Shown: positions 18,474 through 27,456, numbered from the stretch's first letter. The stretch: 64,000 nucleotides of DNA from Zunongwangia endophytica (GCF_030409505.1 NZ_JAUFPZ010000002.1:3231501-3295500); one strand, 5' to 3'. Translations and numbers: made by a program. The notes: generated by a model not told the origin, from the letters alone.

Positions 18474-18692
18474 ATGAAAAGAGTATTTGCGATATTAACA
18501 TTATTTCTCATAAGTTTAAATTCTCCTGTTTTTGCAAACGGTGGTGACGACCCTCCCACACCATCTAAACAATCTGGAGGTCCGGTACCACCAGGGTTTA
18601 GCGTTCCAATAGATCAAGAAATTCCATTTGCAGTTTTAGCGGGATTTGTAATAGGCGGAGCTTATATTTACAAGCAAAGAGAGAGGATCTAA
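18474..18692 (+). CDS. Small exported protein with PID-type C-terminal sorting signal
   Basis: A 72-residue protein from ATG 18474; an in-frame TTG at 18453 is less likely because MKRVFAILTLFLISL begins a normal signal peptide ending near FANG. The middle is a short polar, Pro-rich stretch (about residues 20-43). The end has PPGFSVPIDQEIPF, a hydrophobic helix (about 52-65) and a basic tail KQRERI. This arrangement matches the Bacteroidota PID-CTERM sorting-signal class as I recall it. Almost the whole mature protein is the sorting signal, so the cargo is tiny. It follows the two-component genes and may be under the same control through the shared 14-base promoter motif. Function unknown. Confidence 0.75.
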   Translation: MKRVFAILTLFLISLNSPVFANGGDDPPTPSKQSGGPVPPGFSVPIDQEIPFAVLAGFVIGGAYIYKQRERI

Positions 18693-19276
18693 GATAATTC
18701 CGAAATCCTTTTAACATACTTGCCAATTACATCGAATTCTAGGTTGATGAGTGAACCTTCTTTAAAATATTCAAAAGTTGTATTTTCATAAGTGTAGGGA
18801 ATAATAGCTACAGAAAATGAGTTTTTTTCAGAATTCACTACTGTTAAACTCACGCCATTTACAGTAATTGAACCTTTTTCGATAGTGATATTGTTTAATT
18901 CTGGATCGTATTTAAAAGTAAATTGCCAGCTTCCATCGATTTCCTTAATTTCAGTGCATGTTGCTGTCTGATCTACATGACCCTGAACAATATGTCCGTC
19001 TAAACGATCACCAAGCTTCATTCCTCTCTCTAAATTCACAAAATCCCCTTCAGCTAAAGATTTAAGATTCGTCTTATTTAATGTTTCTTGGATAGCAGTT
19101 ACAGTATAGCTATGTTCTTTTATGGAAACGACCGTAAGGCAAACTCCGTTATGAGCAACACTTTGATCGATCTTTAATTCAGGAGTCATTGCAGCTTCAA
19201 TTTCAAGATGAAGATTTGACCCTTCTTTTGTCAGATTCTTTATTTTTCCTACCTCTTCTATTATACCAGTAAACAT
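18689..19276 (-). CDS. ribE: Riboflavin synthase, alpha subunit
   Basis: A 195-residue enzyme that dismutates two 6,7-dimethyl-8-ribityllumazine molecules to riboflavin. The start at 19274-19276 gives the family-typical MFTGIIEEVGKI; an upstream extension to 19345 is open but would overlap the divergent pdxA start and is not family-like. Two lumazine-binding repeats are visible: the first with VQGHVDQTA near its end, the second starting near ITIEKGSITVNGVSLTVV. Length is normal. It converges with, and overlaps by four bases, the small sorting-signal gene. Cytoplasmic trimer by family knowledge. Confidence 0.95.
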   Translation of the reverse strand: MFTGIIEEVGKIKNLTKEGSNLHLEIEAAMTPELKIDQSVAHNGVCLTVVSIKEHSYTVTAIQETLNKTNLKSLAEGDFVNLERGMKLGDRLDGHIVQGHVDQTATCTEIKEIDGSWQFTFKYDPELNNITIEKGSITVNGVSLTVVNSEKNSFSVAIIPYTYENTTFEYFKEGSLINLEFDVIGKYVKRISELS

Positions 19277-19298
19277 GTATTCTATAATATTGGTTACA

Positions 19299-19328
19299 TT
19301 TGTTATGTAAAAGTAAAATATATATTTG
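19299..19328 (+). promoter_or_regulatory. pdxA promoter, nearly leaderless
   Basis: TTTG (19299-19302), 18 bases, then TATATTTG (19321-19328) is a strong Bacteroidota promoter match. Only 8 bases separate it from the pdxA ATG at 19337, so the transcript would have an extremely short or absent leader. Confidence 0.65.
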
Positions 19329-19336
19329 AAGGAAGT

Positions 19337-20383
19337 ATGAAACATCCTAAAAAGATAAAACTAGGAATTAGTATAGGTGATCTGAATGGTATTGGAAGTG
19401 AGATTGTACTTAAAACATTCGATGATTCAAGAATGTTGGAATTTTGTACTCCCGTCATATTTGCCTCTACCAAGATTATTTCATTTTTAAAGAAAAAGTA
19501 TAAACTCGGAATTAACTTTCAGGGTATAGATCATGCTGAAGAAGCTATCGATGGTAAAATTAACATCGTAAATGTGTGGAAGGAAAGTGTGACTATAAAT
19601 TTTGGTGAAGAAGATTTGAAAGTTGGAGAATATGCGTTTAAATCTTTGGAAGCTGCTACCGAAGCTTTGAAGTCAGATAAAATTGACGCCCTTGTAACTG
19701 CGCCGATTAATAAACACACTATTCAATCAGAGAAATTTAATTTTCCTGGGCATACCGATTACCTTGCAAAAGAATTACAGGGAGAAAGTCTTATGCTAAT
19801 GATTACTGACGACCTTAAAGTTGGTCTACTTACCGATCATGTTGCGTTAAAGGATATTGCTGAGGTAATTACTCCGGAATTAATTAAAAAGAAAATTAAG
19901 ATTATTCAGCAAACCTTAAAGCAGGATTTTAGAATTCAGAAGCCAAAAATAGCGGTTCTGGGTATAAATCCGCATAGCGGTGATAATGGTGTTATTGGGA
20001 AGGAAGATGAAGAAGTTTTAAAACCTACGCTTAACGAATTTCGTGAAAAAGGGGAGTTGGTTTACGGACCATTTTCAGCTGATAGCTTCTTTGGTTCTAA
20101 AAACTATAAAAATTTCGATGCTGTTATAGCTTCTTATCATGATCAAGGATTGATACCTTTTAAAACACTTTCTTTTGGTCGTGGTGTGAATTTTACTGCA
20201 GGATTAAGTAAAATAAGAACATCACCAGATCACGGTACAGCCTTCGAAATAGCAGGAACAAATTCAGCCAATATTAGCTCTTTTAAAGAAGCTGTTTTTA
20301 AGGCAATTGAGATATCTAGCTGCAGAAAAGAGTATTTGGAACTAATCGAAAATCCATTAAAAAGACAGAGTAAAAAGATATAA
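19337..20383 (+). CDS. pdxA: 4-hydroxythreonine-4-phosphate dehydrogenase
   Basis: A 348-residue cytoplasmic NAD-dependent enzyme of the DXP-dependent pyridoxal phosphate pathway. Family hallmarks are the N-terminal GISIGDLNGIGSEI, TAPINKHTIQ and PGHTDYLA (metal histidine), ASYHDQGLIPFK and SPDHGTAFEIAG near the C-terminus. The reading frame begins at ATG 19337 with no alternative start that keeps the N-terminal motif. The gene is divergent from ribE with only 60 bases between starts, and its promoter sits almost on the start codon. It is followed after 95 bases by yceD. Confidence 0.95.
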   Translation: MKHPKKIKLGISIGDLNGIGSEIVLKTFDDSRMLEFCTPVIFASTKIISFLKKKYKLGINFQGIDHAEEAIDGKINIVNVWKESVTINFGEEDLKVGEYAFKSLEAATEALKSDKIDALVTAPINKHTIQSEKFNFPGHTDYLAKELQGESLMLMITDDLKVGLLTDHVALKDIAEVITPELIKKKIKIIQQTLKQDFRIQKPKIAVLGINPHSGDNGVIGKEDEEVLKPTLNEFREKGELVYGPFSADSFFGSKNYKNFDAVIASYHDQGLIPFKTLSFGRGVNFTAGLSKIRTSPDHGTAFEIAGTNSANISSFKEAVFKAIEISSCRKEYLELIENPLKRQSKKI

Positions 20384-20426
20384 ACAAAAAATTGTTTATA
20401 AAAAGCTTTTAGTTTATTTTATTTTT

Positions 20427-20434
20427 TATCTTTG
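20427..20434 (+). promoter_or_regulatory. -7 element before yceD-rpmF-fabH-accBC
   Basis: TATCTTTG fits TAnnTTTG and is followed by GCAG. A T-rich stretch occupies the -33 region but no exact TTTG at the right spacing. The start site would be near 20439, about 40 bases before yceD. Confidence 0.5.
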
Positions 20435-20478
20435 CAGCCGCCTTTGTAAAAGGGCGAAAACTCAAAACTGAGGATGAT

Positions 20479-21012
20479 ATGAGGAAAATGAAAGCCTATA
20501 CAATCCCTTATGTGGGGTTAAAGCTTGGGAAGCACCAGTTTGAGTATGAGATTGACAATGAGTTCTTTGAGCATTTTGAGTACGAAGAGTTTAACAGTGC
20601 CGATGTAAAAGTCGACTTGTTATTCGACAAGAAATCCACGATGATGGAGCTTACTTTTGAAGCTTCAGGCACAGTGAATATAAATTGTGATGTGACTAAC
20701 GAGCCTTACGATCAGCCAATAGACAGTAGTTTATTTCTGGTTATAAAATTTGGTGATGAGTTTAATGATGACAATGAAGATTTATTGATTTTGCCGCATG
20801 GTGAGTTTGAAGTTAACGTACAGCAATACATTTATGAACTTATTGTTCTTGCAGTTCCTGCAAAGAAGATTCATCCTGGGGTAGAAGACGGGAGTTTAGA
20901 ATCTGAAGTGTTGGATAAACTGGAGGAGCTAAGCATAGGCAAAAAAGAAAAGAAAGATGGGGACGATATTGATCCCCGATGGGATAAATTAAAAAATTTA
21001 CTAAACGATTAA
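20479..21012 (+). CDS. yceD: YceD/DUF177 family protein
   Basis: A 177-residue protein of the DUF177 family, which in most bacteria sits directly upstream of rpmF as here (13 bases). Family members are linked to large-subunit rRNA metabolism in plants and bacteria; the biochemical role is not settled. Visible features are a beta-rich N-terminal part with FEYEIDNEFFEHFEYEEF, a central CDVTNEPYDQPI segment (the family's near-invariant Cys region, with one rather than two Cys), and an acidic C-terminus ending DPRWDKLKNLLND. The start is ATG 20479 or the in-frame ATG at 20488. Confidence 0.88.
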   Translation: MRKMKAYTIPYVGLKLGKHQFEYEIDNEFFEHFEYEEFNSADVKVDLLFDKKSTMMELTFEASGTVNINCDVTNEPYDQPIDSSLFLVIKFGDEFNDDNEDLLILPHGEFEVNVQQYIYELIVLAVPAKKIHPGVEDGSLESEVLDKLEELSIGKKEKKDGDDIDPRWDKLKNLLND

Positions 21013-21025
21013 ATAATAGTAAGCC

Positions 21026-21223
21026 ATGGCACATCCAAAGAGAAAGATATCTAAAACCAGAAGGGACAAGAGAAGAACTCATTACAAAGCGACTGCACCA
21101 AAGATCGCTACAGATCCTACAACTGGTGAGGCACATTTATATCACAGAGCTCACTGGCACGAAGGTAAGTTATACTACCGCGGTCAGGTGTTAATTGATA
21201 ACACAGAAGAAGTAGAAGCTTAA
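21026..21223 (+). CDS. rpmF: 50S ribosomal protein L32
   Basis: A 65-residue ribosomal protein: it begins [22 protein letters not shown], the usual Bacteroidota L32 N-terminus, with basic and His-rich sequence throughout. The zinc-binding cysteines found in some L32 forms are absent, as in other Bacteroidota. It lies 13 bases after yceD and is followed by a terminator-like hairpin at 21253-21277, so transcription may partly end before fabH. Confidence 0.97.
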   Translation: MAHPKRKISKTRRDKRRTHYKATAPKIATDPTTGEAHLYHRAHWHEGKLYYRGQVLIDNTEEVEA

Positions 21224-21252
21224 TCTTGATTAGGGCTTCAAAAATATATAGA

Positions 21253-21277
21253 AACTCTCACAACGTGGGAGTTTTTT
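21253..21277 (+). terminator. Intrinsic terminator after rpmF
   Basis: ACTCTCAC and GTGGGAGT form a hairpin with a three-base loop, followed by six T. It separates yceD-rpmF from fabH-accBC. Confidence 0.75.
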
Positions 21278-21400
21278 GTTTTTAGTTGATTAAGTCCCAA
21301 AAAGACCTTAATTTACACCCCTGTTTACAGAAATTTTAGTACATTTCTCTAATTGTTTGTACAGTAATGAGCTGCAAACAAGGTGTATAAATTCAATTCT

Positions 21401-22396
21401 ATGAATAAAATCACAGCAGCCATAACAGCTGTAGGTGGCTATGTGCCAGAAGATGTGTTGACCAACAAAATGTTGGAGGAGATGGTAGAAACCAATGATG
21501 AATGGATTACTACCAGAACTGGAATTAAGGAAAGAAGAATTTTAAAAGATCCCAATAAAGGAACTTCATACTTAGGGATACAGGCAGCGAAGGATCTTAT
21601 CAATAAATCCGGTGTAGATCCAGAAGAAATTGATATGGTAATTCTTGCAACTGCCACTCCAGATATGCCGGTGGCGGCTACGGGAGTTCACGTAGCTTCA
21701 GAAATTGGAGCTGTTAATGCGTTTGCTTATGATTTACAGGCAGCATGTTCAGGTTTTCTATATGGAATGTCTACAGGTGCTGCATATATAGAATCGGGAC
21801 GCTACAAAAAAGTATTGGTGGTAGGAGCAGATAAAATGTCTTCTATTATTGATTATACAGATAGAACAACCTGCATAATTTTTGGTGATGGTGCTGGCGC
21901 TGTTTTGCTAGAACCTAATGAAGATGGTTTTGGACTCCAGGATGAAATTTTAAGATGTGATTCTATTGGTAGAAATTCACTTAGAATAGAAGCTGGTGGT
22001 TCACTTTTACCAGCCTCTGAAGAAACTATTGCTAAAAAGCTACATTACGTAAAACAAGACGGAAAAACGGTATTTAAATATGCTGTTTCCAATATGTCTG
22101 GTGTTAGCGCTCAAATAATGGAGCGTAATAATTTAACTAATGAAGATGTTGATTGGTTAGTGGCGCATCAGGCTAATAAAAGGATAATTGGCGCTACAGC
22201 AAGTAGAATGGGCGTTGTAGACGAAAAGGTACTCATGAATATCGAAAGATATGGGAATACAACTTCTGCTACATTACCGTTATTACTTAGTGATTACGAA
22301 AAGAAATTTAAAAAAGGAGACAATCTAATATTTGCATCATTTGGAGGTGGTTTCACATGGGGAGCTACGTATCTAAAATGGGCTTATAATTCTTAA
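21401..22396 (+). CDS. fabH: 3-oxoacyl-ACP synthase III
   Basis: A 331-residue ketoacyl-ACP synthase III, which starts fatty-acid synthesis by condensing acyl-CoA with malonyl-ACP. The catalytic triad is visible: C116 in LQAACSGFLYG, His in LVAHQANKRI and Asn in YGNTTSAT. The start at ATG 21401 gives MNKITAAITAVGGYVPEDVL; an in-frame GTG at 21383 adds six unlikely residues. It leads a run with accB (18 bases) and accC, all feeding lipid synthesis. Branched-chain primer preference is likely for this phylum but cannot be read from sequence. Confidence 0.96.
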   Translation: MNKITAAITAVGGYVPEDVLTNKMLEEMVETNDEWITTRTGIKERRILKDPNKGTSYLGIQAAKDLINKSGVDPEEIDMVILATATPDMPVAATGVHVASEIGAVNAFAYDLQAACSGFLYGMSTGAAYIESGRYKKVLVVGADKMSSIIDYTDRTTCIIFGDGAGAVLLEPNEDGFGLQDEILRCDSIGRNSLRIEAGGSLLPASEETIAKKLHYVKQDGKTVFKYAVSNMSGVSAQIMERNNLTNEDVDWLVAHQANKRIIGATASRMGVVDEKVLMNIERYGNTTSATLPLLLSDYEKKFKKGDNLIFASFGGGFTWGATYLKWAYNS

Positions 22397-22414
22397 AAAA
22401 ACACCCTTGTTATT

Positions 22415-22918
22415 ATGGATTTAAAAGAAATTCAGAATTTAATAAAGTTTGTTGCCAAGTCTGGTGCCAGTGAAGTTAAGCTGGAGACCGGTGATGTAAA
22501 GATCACGATTAGAACAGGCTCAGACGAGAAAGAAACTACCGTTGTACAACAAGTGCCAGTGGGTGGCCAGGTACAACCACAAATGCCGGTACAACAACAA
22601 GCACCTGCGCCTGCGGCACCGCAAGAAAGTGCAGCGCCAAAAGAGGAAGCAAAACCTGCTGAAGATGATAATGCAAATTATATTACTGTAAAATCTCCTA
22701 TCATAGGAACTTTTTATCGTAAGCCTTCACCAGATAAGCCTGTATTTGCAGAAGTTGGCAATACAATCAAAGAAGGAGATGTGCTTTGTGTGATCGAAGC
22801 AATGAAGCTCTTTAACGAAATTGAAAGCGAAGTTTCTGGTAAGATTGTGAAAGTACTGGTAGACGATTCTTCTCCGGTAGAATTCGATCAGCCATTATTT
22901 TTAGTAGATCCTTCTTAA
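22415..22918 (+). CDS. accB: Biotin carboxyl carrier protein of acetyl-CoA carboxylase
   Basis: A 167-residue carrier: an N-terminal region MDLKEIQNLIKFVAKS, a flexible Pro/Ala/Gln linker (about residues 45-80) and a C-terminal biotinyl domain (about 88-167). The biotin acceptor is K131 in IEAMKLFNEI, and the domain ends FLVDPS. It carries CO2 from biotin carboxylase to the carboxyltransferase in malonyl-CoA synthesis. It is 53 bases upstream of accC, its enzyme partner. Confidence 0.97.
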   Translation: MDLKEIQNLIKFVAKSGASEVKLETGDVKITIRTGSDEKETTVVQQVPVGGQVQPQMPVQQQAPAPAAPQESAAPKEEAKPAEDDNANYITVKSPIIGTFYRKPSPDKPVFAEVGNTIKEGDVLCVIEAMKLFNEIESEVSGKIVKVLVDDSSPVEFDQPLFLVDPS

Positions 22919-22971
22919 TTCTTACCAATTTTATGCAGTGCCTAATCGTGCTGTAAAGAAAAACCACAGGT

Positions 22972-24318
22972 ATGTTTAAAAAAATATTAATTGCCAATAG
23001 GGGAGAAATCGCGATGCGTATTATCCGTACTTGTAAAGAGATGGGTATTAAAACGGTTGCTGTATACTCTACTGCCGATGCAGAAAGTCTTCACGTAAGG
23101 TTTGCAGATGAAGCGGTTTGTATAGGGCCTCCTCAAAGTAATTTGTCATATTTAAAGATTTCTAATATCATTTCAGCAGCCGAGATAACTAATGCTGATG
23201 CTATTCACCCGGGATATGGATTTCTTTCAGAGAATGCTAAATTTTCTAAGATTTGCGAAGAACACGATATTAAATTTATTGGTGCTTCTGCAGATATGAT
23301 TAGCAAAATGGGAGATAAAGCAACTGCTAAAGCAACAATGAAAGCAGCAGGAGTTCCTTGTGTTCCTGGTTCAGAAGGGATTTTAGAAGATTTCGCTGAA
23401 TGTCAAAAATTAGCTAAGGAAATTGGATTCCCTGTCATGTTAAAAGCTACCGCCGGTGGAGGAGGTAAGGGAATGCGTGCCGTTTGGAAAGAAGAAAATC
23501 TTCAGGCAGCATGGGATTCTGCTCGTCAGGAAGCTGGAGCATCTTTTGGAAACGATGGGATGTATATGGAGAAGCTTATCGAAGAGCCTCGCCATATCGA
23601 AATTCAGGTGATTGGTGATCAAACCGGTAAAGCTTGCCATCTTTCAGAGAGAGATTGTTCTGTACAACGCCGTCACCAAAAATTAACTGAAGAAACACCT
23701 TCTCCGTTTATGACGCCAAAATTGCGTAAGCAAATGGGAGAAGCAGCAGTAAAAGCAGCAGAATATATTAAATATGAAGGTGCTGGGACTGTAGAATTTT
23801 TGGTTGATAAACATCGTAAATTCTACTTTATGGAAATGAATACTCGTATCCAGGTAGAACACCCTATTACCGAGCAGGTAATTGATTACGATTTGATTAG
23901 AGAACAAATATTAGTAGCTGCCGGAATTCCGATTTCTGGTAAAAACTACGAACCACAACTACATTCTATAGAATGTCGTATTAATGCCGAAGACCCTTAT
24001 AATAACTTTAGACCATCACCGGGGAAGATTGAAACTCTTCACACACCGGGTGGTCACGGGATTCGTATAGATACTCATGTATATAGTGGTTATATTATAC
24101 CTCCGCATTACGATTCAATGATTGCAAAGTTAATCACGACCGCTCAAACGCGTGAGGAAGCCATCAATAAAATGAAACGTGCTTTAGATGAATTTGTGAT
24201 CGAAGGTATTAAAACAACGATTCCTTTCCATCGTCAACTGATGGATGATCCAAGATATGTTGCTGGTGATTATACAACAGCATTTATGGACGATTTTAAA
24301 ATGAATCCGGCAGAATAA
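22972..24318 (+). CDS. accC: Biotin carboxylase subunit of acetyl-CoA carboxylase
   Basis: A 448-residue ATP-grasp enzyme that carboxylates biotin on AccB. It begins [20 protein letters not shown], has the glycine-rich ATP-binding loop [14 protein letters not shown] (about 158-171), the metal and ATP residues in [20 protein letters not shown] (about 283-302) and the C-terminal domain starting at [10 protein letters not shown]. Length is standard for a stand-alone AccC. A terminator follows at 24342, closing the fabH-accB-accC unit. Confidence 0.97.
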   Translation: MFKKILIANRGEIAMRIIRTCKEMGIKTVAVYSTADAESLHVRFADEAVCIGPPQSNLSYLKISNIISAAEITNADAIHPGYGFLSENAKFSKICEEHDIKFIGASADMISKMGDKATAKATMKAAGVPCVPGSEGILEDFAECQKLAKEIGFPVMLKATAGGGGKGMRAVWKEENLQAAWDSARQEAGASFGNDGMYMEKLIEEPRHIEIQVIGDQTGKACHLSERDCSVQRRHQKLTEETPSPFMTPKLRKQMGEAAVKAAEYIKYEGAGTVEFLVDKHRKFYFMEMNTRIQVEHPITEQVIDYDLIREQILVAAGIPISGKNYEPQLHSIECRINAEDPYNNFRPSPGKIETLHTPGGHGIRIDTHVYSGYIIPPHYDSMIAKLITTAQTREEAINKMKRALDEFVIEGIKTTIPFHRQLMDDPRYVAGDYTTAFMDDFKMNPAE

Positions 24319-24341
24319 GCTTTATTCATATAATAATATTT

Positions 24342-24372
24342 AAAAGCCTCGATTTTTTCGGGGCTTTTTTTT
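24342..24372 (+). terminator. Intrinsic terminator after accC
   Basis: AAAGCCTCGA pairs with TCGGGGCTTT around a short T loop (one mismatch), and the descending arm runs into eight T. Confidence 0.8.
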
Positions 24373-24482
24373 ATGAGTTTTGTTTCACTTCTTCTTATTC
24401 TCTTCGGAAAAACGAGTGTCTTTTCCGTAATTCCTATTGAATCTCTAAAACTTTATGTAATTTCATTGCATAATTGCTAAAG

Positions 24483-25598
24483 ATGAATTTTTCTTATTGG
24501 GAACAAAACAGCTGGTTCACAGATGTAGACTTTGTAATTGTAGGGAGTGGCATCACAGGTCTTAATTGTGCACTTCAGCTGCAAAAAGATTATCCTGGAG
24601 CCACTATTCTTATTTTAGAAAAAGGATTGTTGCCCGAAGGTGCAAGTACCAAAAATGCTGGTTTTGCATGTTTTGGGAGCCTTTCTGAAATTCTGGAAGA
24701 TCTAAAAACATTACCAGATAAGGAAGTGATTGATCTTATTCAAAAACGAGTAGATGGCTTAAAATTACTTCGGAAGAATTTGGGCGATGAAGCTATCGGA
24801 TTCAAAAATCATGGGGGTTATGAAGTGTTTCTGGAAAAAGATAAAATGCTTCAGGAAAAATGCTTAGCTGAAATGTCCAAGATTAATCAAATGCTGCAGC
24901 AGGTTTTTGAGGAAGACTGTTTTTGTCTTAAAGAAAATAAATTCGGTTTCCAAAATACTACTGAAAAATTAATCTTCTCTCCTTTCGAATCTCAGATTGA
25001 TACCGGCAAAATGATGTCTCAATTATTACGAAAAGTTTATAAAAAAGGTATTCGAATTTTAAATAATATTGCCGTCCAAAATATGGAAGACTGTGGCGAT
25101 AAAGTATTGGTAAAAACGTCCAATTTCGAAGTGAAGTGTAGAAAGTTATTTATTGCAACAAACGGCTTTGCTTCAAAGTTTGGAATCACTTCTGTAAAAC
25201 CGGCTAGAGCACAGGTTTTGGTAACTAAACCAATAGAAAACCTTCAGATTAAAGGAACATTTCATCTGGATAGAGGGTTTTATTATTTCAGAAATATTAA
25301 TAATAGAATTCTTTTGGGTGGCGGAAGAAATTTAGATGAAAAAGGTGAAGAAACTACCCAATTTGGACAAACAGATCTTATTCAGCAAAAATTAGAAGAA
25401 CTTTTGAAAACAACCATTTTGCCTAATCATAAAATTGAGATCGATCAGCGTTGGAGCGGAATTATGGGAATAGGCGAACATAAAAAACCTGAAATTGGTC
25501 AATTATCGGTTAATGTTTTTTACGGTGTGAAGTTAGGCGGAATGGGGATTGCGATAGGAAGTTTGGTTGGTAAAGAATTAGCAAAAATTAGCGGATGA
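24483..25598 (+). CDS. FAD-dependent oxidoreductase, DAO family
   Basis: A 371-residue flavoprotein of the D-amino-acid-oxidase-like fold. The N-terminal dinucleotide-binding motif is FVIVGSGITGLNCALQLQ, the second FAD contact is KNAGFACFGS, and the C-terminal FAD-binding part reads FYGVKLGGMGIAIGSLVG. Start at ATG 24483 is preferred over an in-frame TTG at 24474. It overlaps the transglycosylase gene by four bases (ATGA), so the two are translationally coupled. The substrate is unknown; members oxidise amines, amino acids or glycine-like compounds. There is no signal peptide. Confidence 0.85.
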   Translation: MNFSYWEQNSWFTDVDFVIVGSGITGLNCALQLQKDYPGATILILEKGLLPEGASTKNAGFACFGSLSEILEDLKTLPDKEVIDLIQKRVDGLKLLRKNLGDEAIGFKNHGGYEVFLEKDKMLQEKCLAEMSKINQMLQQVFEEDCFCLKENKFGFQNTTEKLIFSPFESQIDTGKMMSQLLRKVYKKGIRILNNIAVQNMEDCGDKVLVKTSNFEVKCRKLFIATNGFASKFGITSVKPARAQVLVTKPIENLQIKGTFHLDRGFYYFRNINNRILLGGGRNLDEKGEETTQFGQTDLIQQKLEELLKTTILPNHKIEIDQRWSGIMGIGEHKKPEIGQLSVNVFYGVKLGGMGIAIGSLVGKELAKISG

Positions 25599-26290
25599 TA
25601 AAAAAAGTACTACGATTTATAGCAAAGCTTATAGGCTGGTTTTTCTTGATTTCTTTTCTCTTAGTATTGATTTTTAAATGGGTTCCGCTGCCATTTACGC
25701 CATTAATGGCCATACGATATTTTGAATATCCGGAAGAAGAAATTAAGCACGAGTGGGTGCCCATAGAAGAAATTTCTAAAAATCTGCAATTGGCAGTAAT
25801 TTGTAGTGAAGATCAAAATTTTGAAAATCATAGTGGATTCGATTTTAAAGCGATTCAAAAAGCAATAGAAAATAACCGAAAAGGAAAAAGAGTGCGCGGG
25901 GCAAGTACCATATCTCAGCAAACGGCTAAGAATGCATTTTTATGGCAGGGTAGAAATTATGTTCGTAAAGGCTTTGAGGCTTATTTCACGTTTTTGATAG
26001 AGCTTTTGTGGAGCAAAGAACGTATCCTCGAAATTTACCTGAATAGTATTGAAATGGGCAAAGGAGTTTACGGAGCACAGGCAGCAGCGCAATCTTGGTT
26101 TAAAAAAGATGCGGTAAATTTAAGTGCAACTGAAGCTGCCGCCATTGCGGCTATTTTGCCAAATCCGCGTGAATATAGAGCCAACCCTGCAAGTAATTAT
26201 ATAAGCCGAAGAAAAAGCTGGATTACTCAGCAAATGAAGTTCTACGGCGCTTTAGATTTAGATAAACCGAAAGAAATTAAAGATAAATAA
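25595..26290 (+). CDS. mtgA: Monofunctional peptidoglycan transglycosylase
   Basis: A 231-residue family GT51 enzyme that polymerises lipid II into glycan strands. It has a single membrane anchor at about residues 10-30, then the catalytic signature SEDQNFENHSGFD with Glu at about 72, the RGASTISQQTAKN motif, EIYLNSIEMGKGVYG and a final motif around AAIAAILPNP. There is no transpeptidase domain, so it is monofunctional. It overlaps the preceding oxidoreductase by four bases. Inner membrane, active site facing the periplasm. Confidence 0.94.
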   Translation: MIKKVLRFIAKLIGWFFLISFLLVLIFKWVPLPFTPLMAIRYFEYPEEEIKHEWVPIEEISKNLQLAVICSEDQNFENHSGFDFKAIQKAIENNRKGKRVRGASTISQQTAKNAFLWQGRNYVRKGFEAYFTFLIELLWSKERILEIYLNSIEMGKGVYGAQAAAQSWFKKDAVNLSATEAAAIAAILPNPREYRANPASNYISRRKSWITQQMKFYGALDLDKPKEIKDK

Positions 26291-26292
26291 TA

Positions 26293-26748
26293 TTGAATTT
26301 GACGACAAAACAGCATTTGTATAGTATGTGTGACGAATATGTTGAATCTCGCATTCAGCGTATTTTAAAATCCTTAAAAGATCTTGAAGAGGATATGGAA
26401 AATGAAGGGAAAAATAGCGCCGGCGATAAATATGAAACTGGTAGAGAAATGATGAGTGAAGAATGGAATAAATTATCCAATCAGCTAAAAGAATTTAAGC
26501 AGCAAAAAGATACACTAAAATTGGCCAAAAGCAGGCAGGATGCTCAACATGTGCAATTGGGTAGCCTGGTAAAAACTTCAGCATCTAATTATTTTGTTAG
26601 TATTCCTGCGGGTAAATTAGAGTTAGATAATGAAATTTACTACGCAGTTGGTGCTAATTCTCCCGTAGCCCGTTTACTTATGGGAAAATTAGAAGGAGAG
26701 GAATTCGAATTTAACAATATCAGAAATAATATTTTAACTGTGAATTGA
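26293..26748 (+). CDS. Small GreA-like protein
   Basis: A 151-residue protein often labelled 3-oxoacyl-ACP synthase in Bacteroidota, a label the sequence does not support. The first 75 residues are a predicted coiled coil whose middle (ENEGKNSAGDKYETGREMM) recalls the acidic tip region of GreA. The C-terminal part (LGSLVKTS to the end) ends with VGANSPVARLLMGKLEGEEF, close to the GreA C-terminal domain motif of the type NSPIGRALLGKKEGDE. I infer a Gre-fold RNA-polymerase-associated factor. The start is TTG 26293, two bases after the mtgA stop; an ATG at 26323 is possible but would cut the coil. Confidence 0.65.
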   Translation: MNLTTKQHLYSMCDEYVESRIQRILKSLKDLEEDMENEGKNSAGDKYETGREMMSEEWNKLSNQLKEFKQQKDTLKLAKSRQDAQHVQLGSLVKTSASNYFVSIPAGKLELDNEIYYAVGANSPVARLLMGKLEGEEFEFNNIRNNILTVN

Positions 26749-26787
26749 AAAAAATAATACATTAGCTAATAATTTTAATCCTTGAAA

Positions 26788-27348
26788 ATGAAAACTTTAT
26801 GCGCTTTTGTATTATTTTTTGTTAGCTTTTATTCTTTTTCTCAGATAAACTTTGGAGTAAAAGCCGGACTGAATTTCTCTACCACGAAGTTTGAAGAGAA
26901 CATTCATGATTTTAAATTTACGGAAGAAAATGGAACTGGTTTTCATGTTGGATCTTTTGTAGATTTAGCATTAAATACCCATTTTCATGCCCAGACAGAA
27001 GTCTTATATTCTCGTGAAGGCGTTAAAGATCAATTTGTAGATTATATAAATATTCCTTTAATAGGCAAGTGGTATCCAATTCCAACAGTTTACATAGGTA
27101 TTGGCCCACAATTGTCCATTCTTGCTAATACTGAAAGTTATAAAGATAATTTTGAAAATATTTTATTTGGAGCCTTGTTCGAAGCGGGTGTAGAGATAAA
27201 TCATTTTGTATTTGACGTTCGCTACATTCTTGGTATTTCAAATTCTGTAGAAATGCCGATAGGCGTTGGCTCTGAAGACAATCTTAATAATATTACTGCT
27301 AAGGCAAAATCAAATAACTTTCAGCTAAGTGTGGCCTATAAATTTTAA
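26788..27348 (+). CDS. Outer-membrane beta-barrel protein (PorT-like fold)
   Basis: A 186-residue exported protein. The signal peptide MKTLCAFVLFFVSFYSFSQ is followed by INFGVKAGLNFS, the opening of the Bacteroidota outer_membrane_beta-barrel_2 family, and alternating hydrophobic strands (about 25-186) ending in NFQLSVAYKF with a C-terminal Phe as usual for barrels. ATG 26788 is used; a TTG at 26782 is in frame. Its ligand or role is unknown. It appears to be a single gene with flanking gaps of 39 and 108 bases. Confidence 0.8.
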   Translation: MKTLCAFVLFFVSFYSFSQINFGVKAGLNFSTTKFEENIHDFKFTEENGTGFHVGSFVDLALNTHFHAQTEVLYSREGVKDQFVDYINIPLIGKWYPIPTVYIGIGPQLSILANTESYKDNFENILFGALFEAGVEINHFVFDVRYILGISNSVEMPIGVGSEDNLNNITAKAKSNNFQLSVAYKF

Positions 27349-27456
27349 GGCTATAGAGTTTCGATTTATAGTGGAAACCTAATCTTAATACAATGTTGTC
27401 GAAGGATATCTTTTTATCTCGAAGTTGTCAACATACTAAAAATCAAGCAAGAAACT

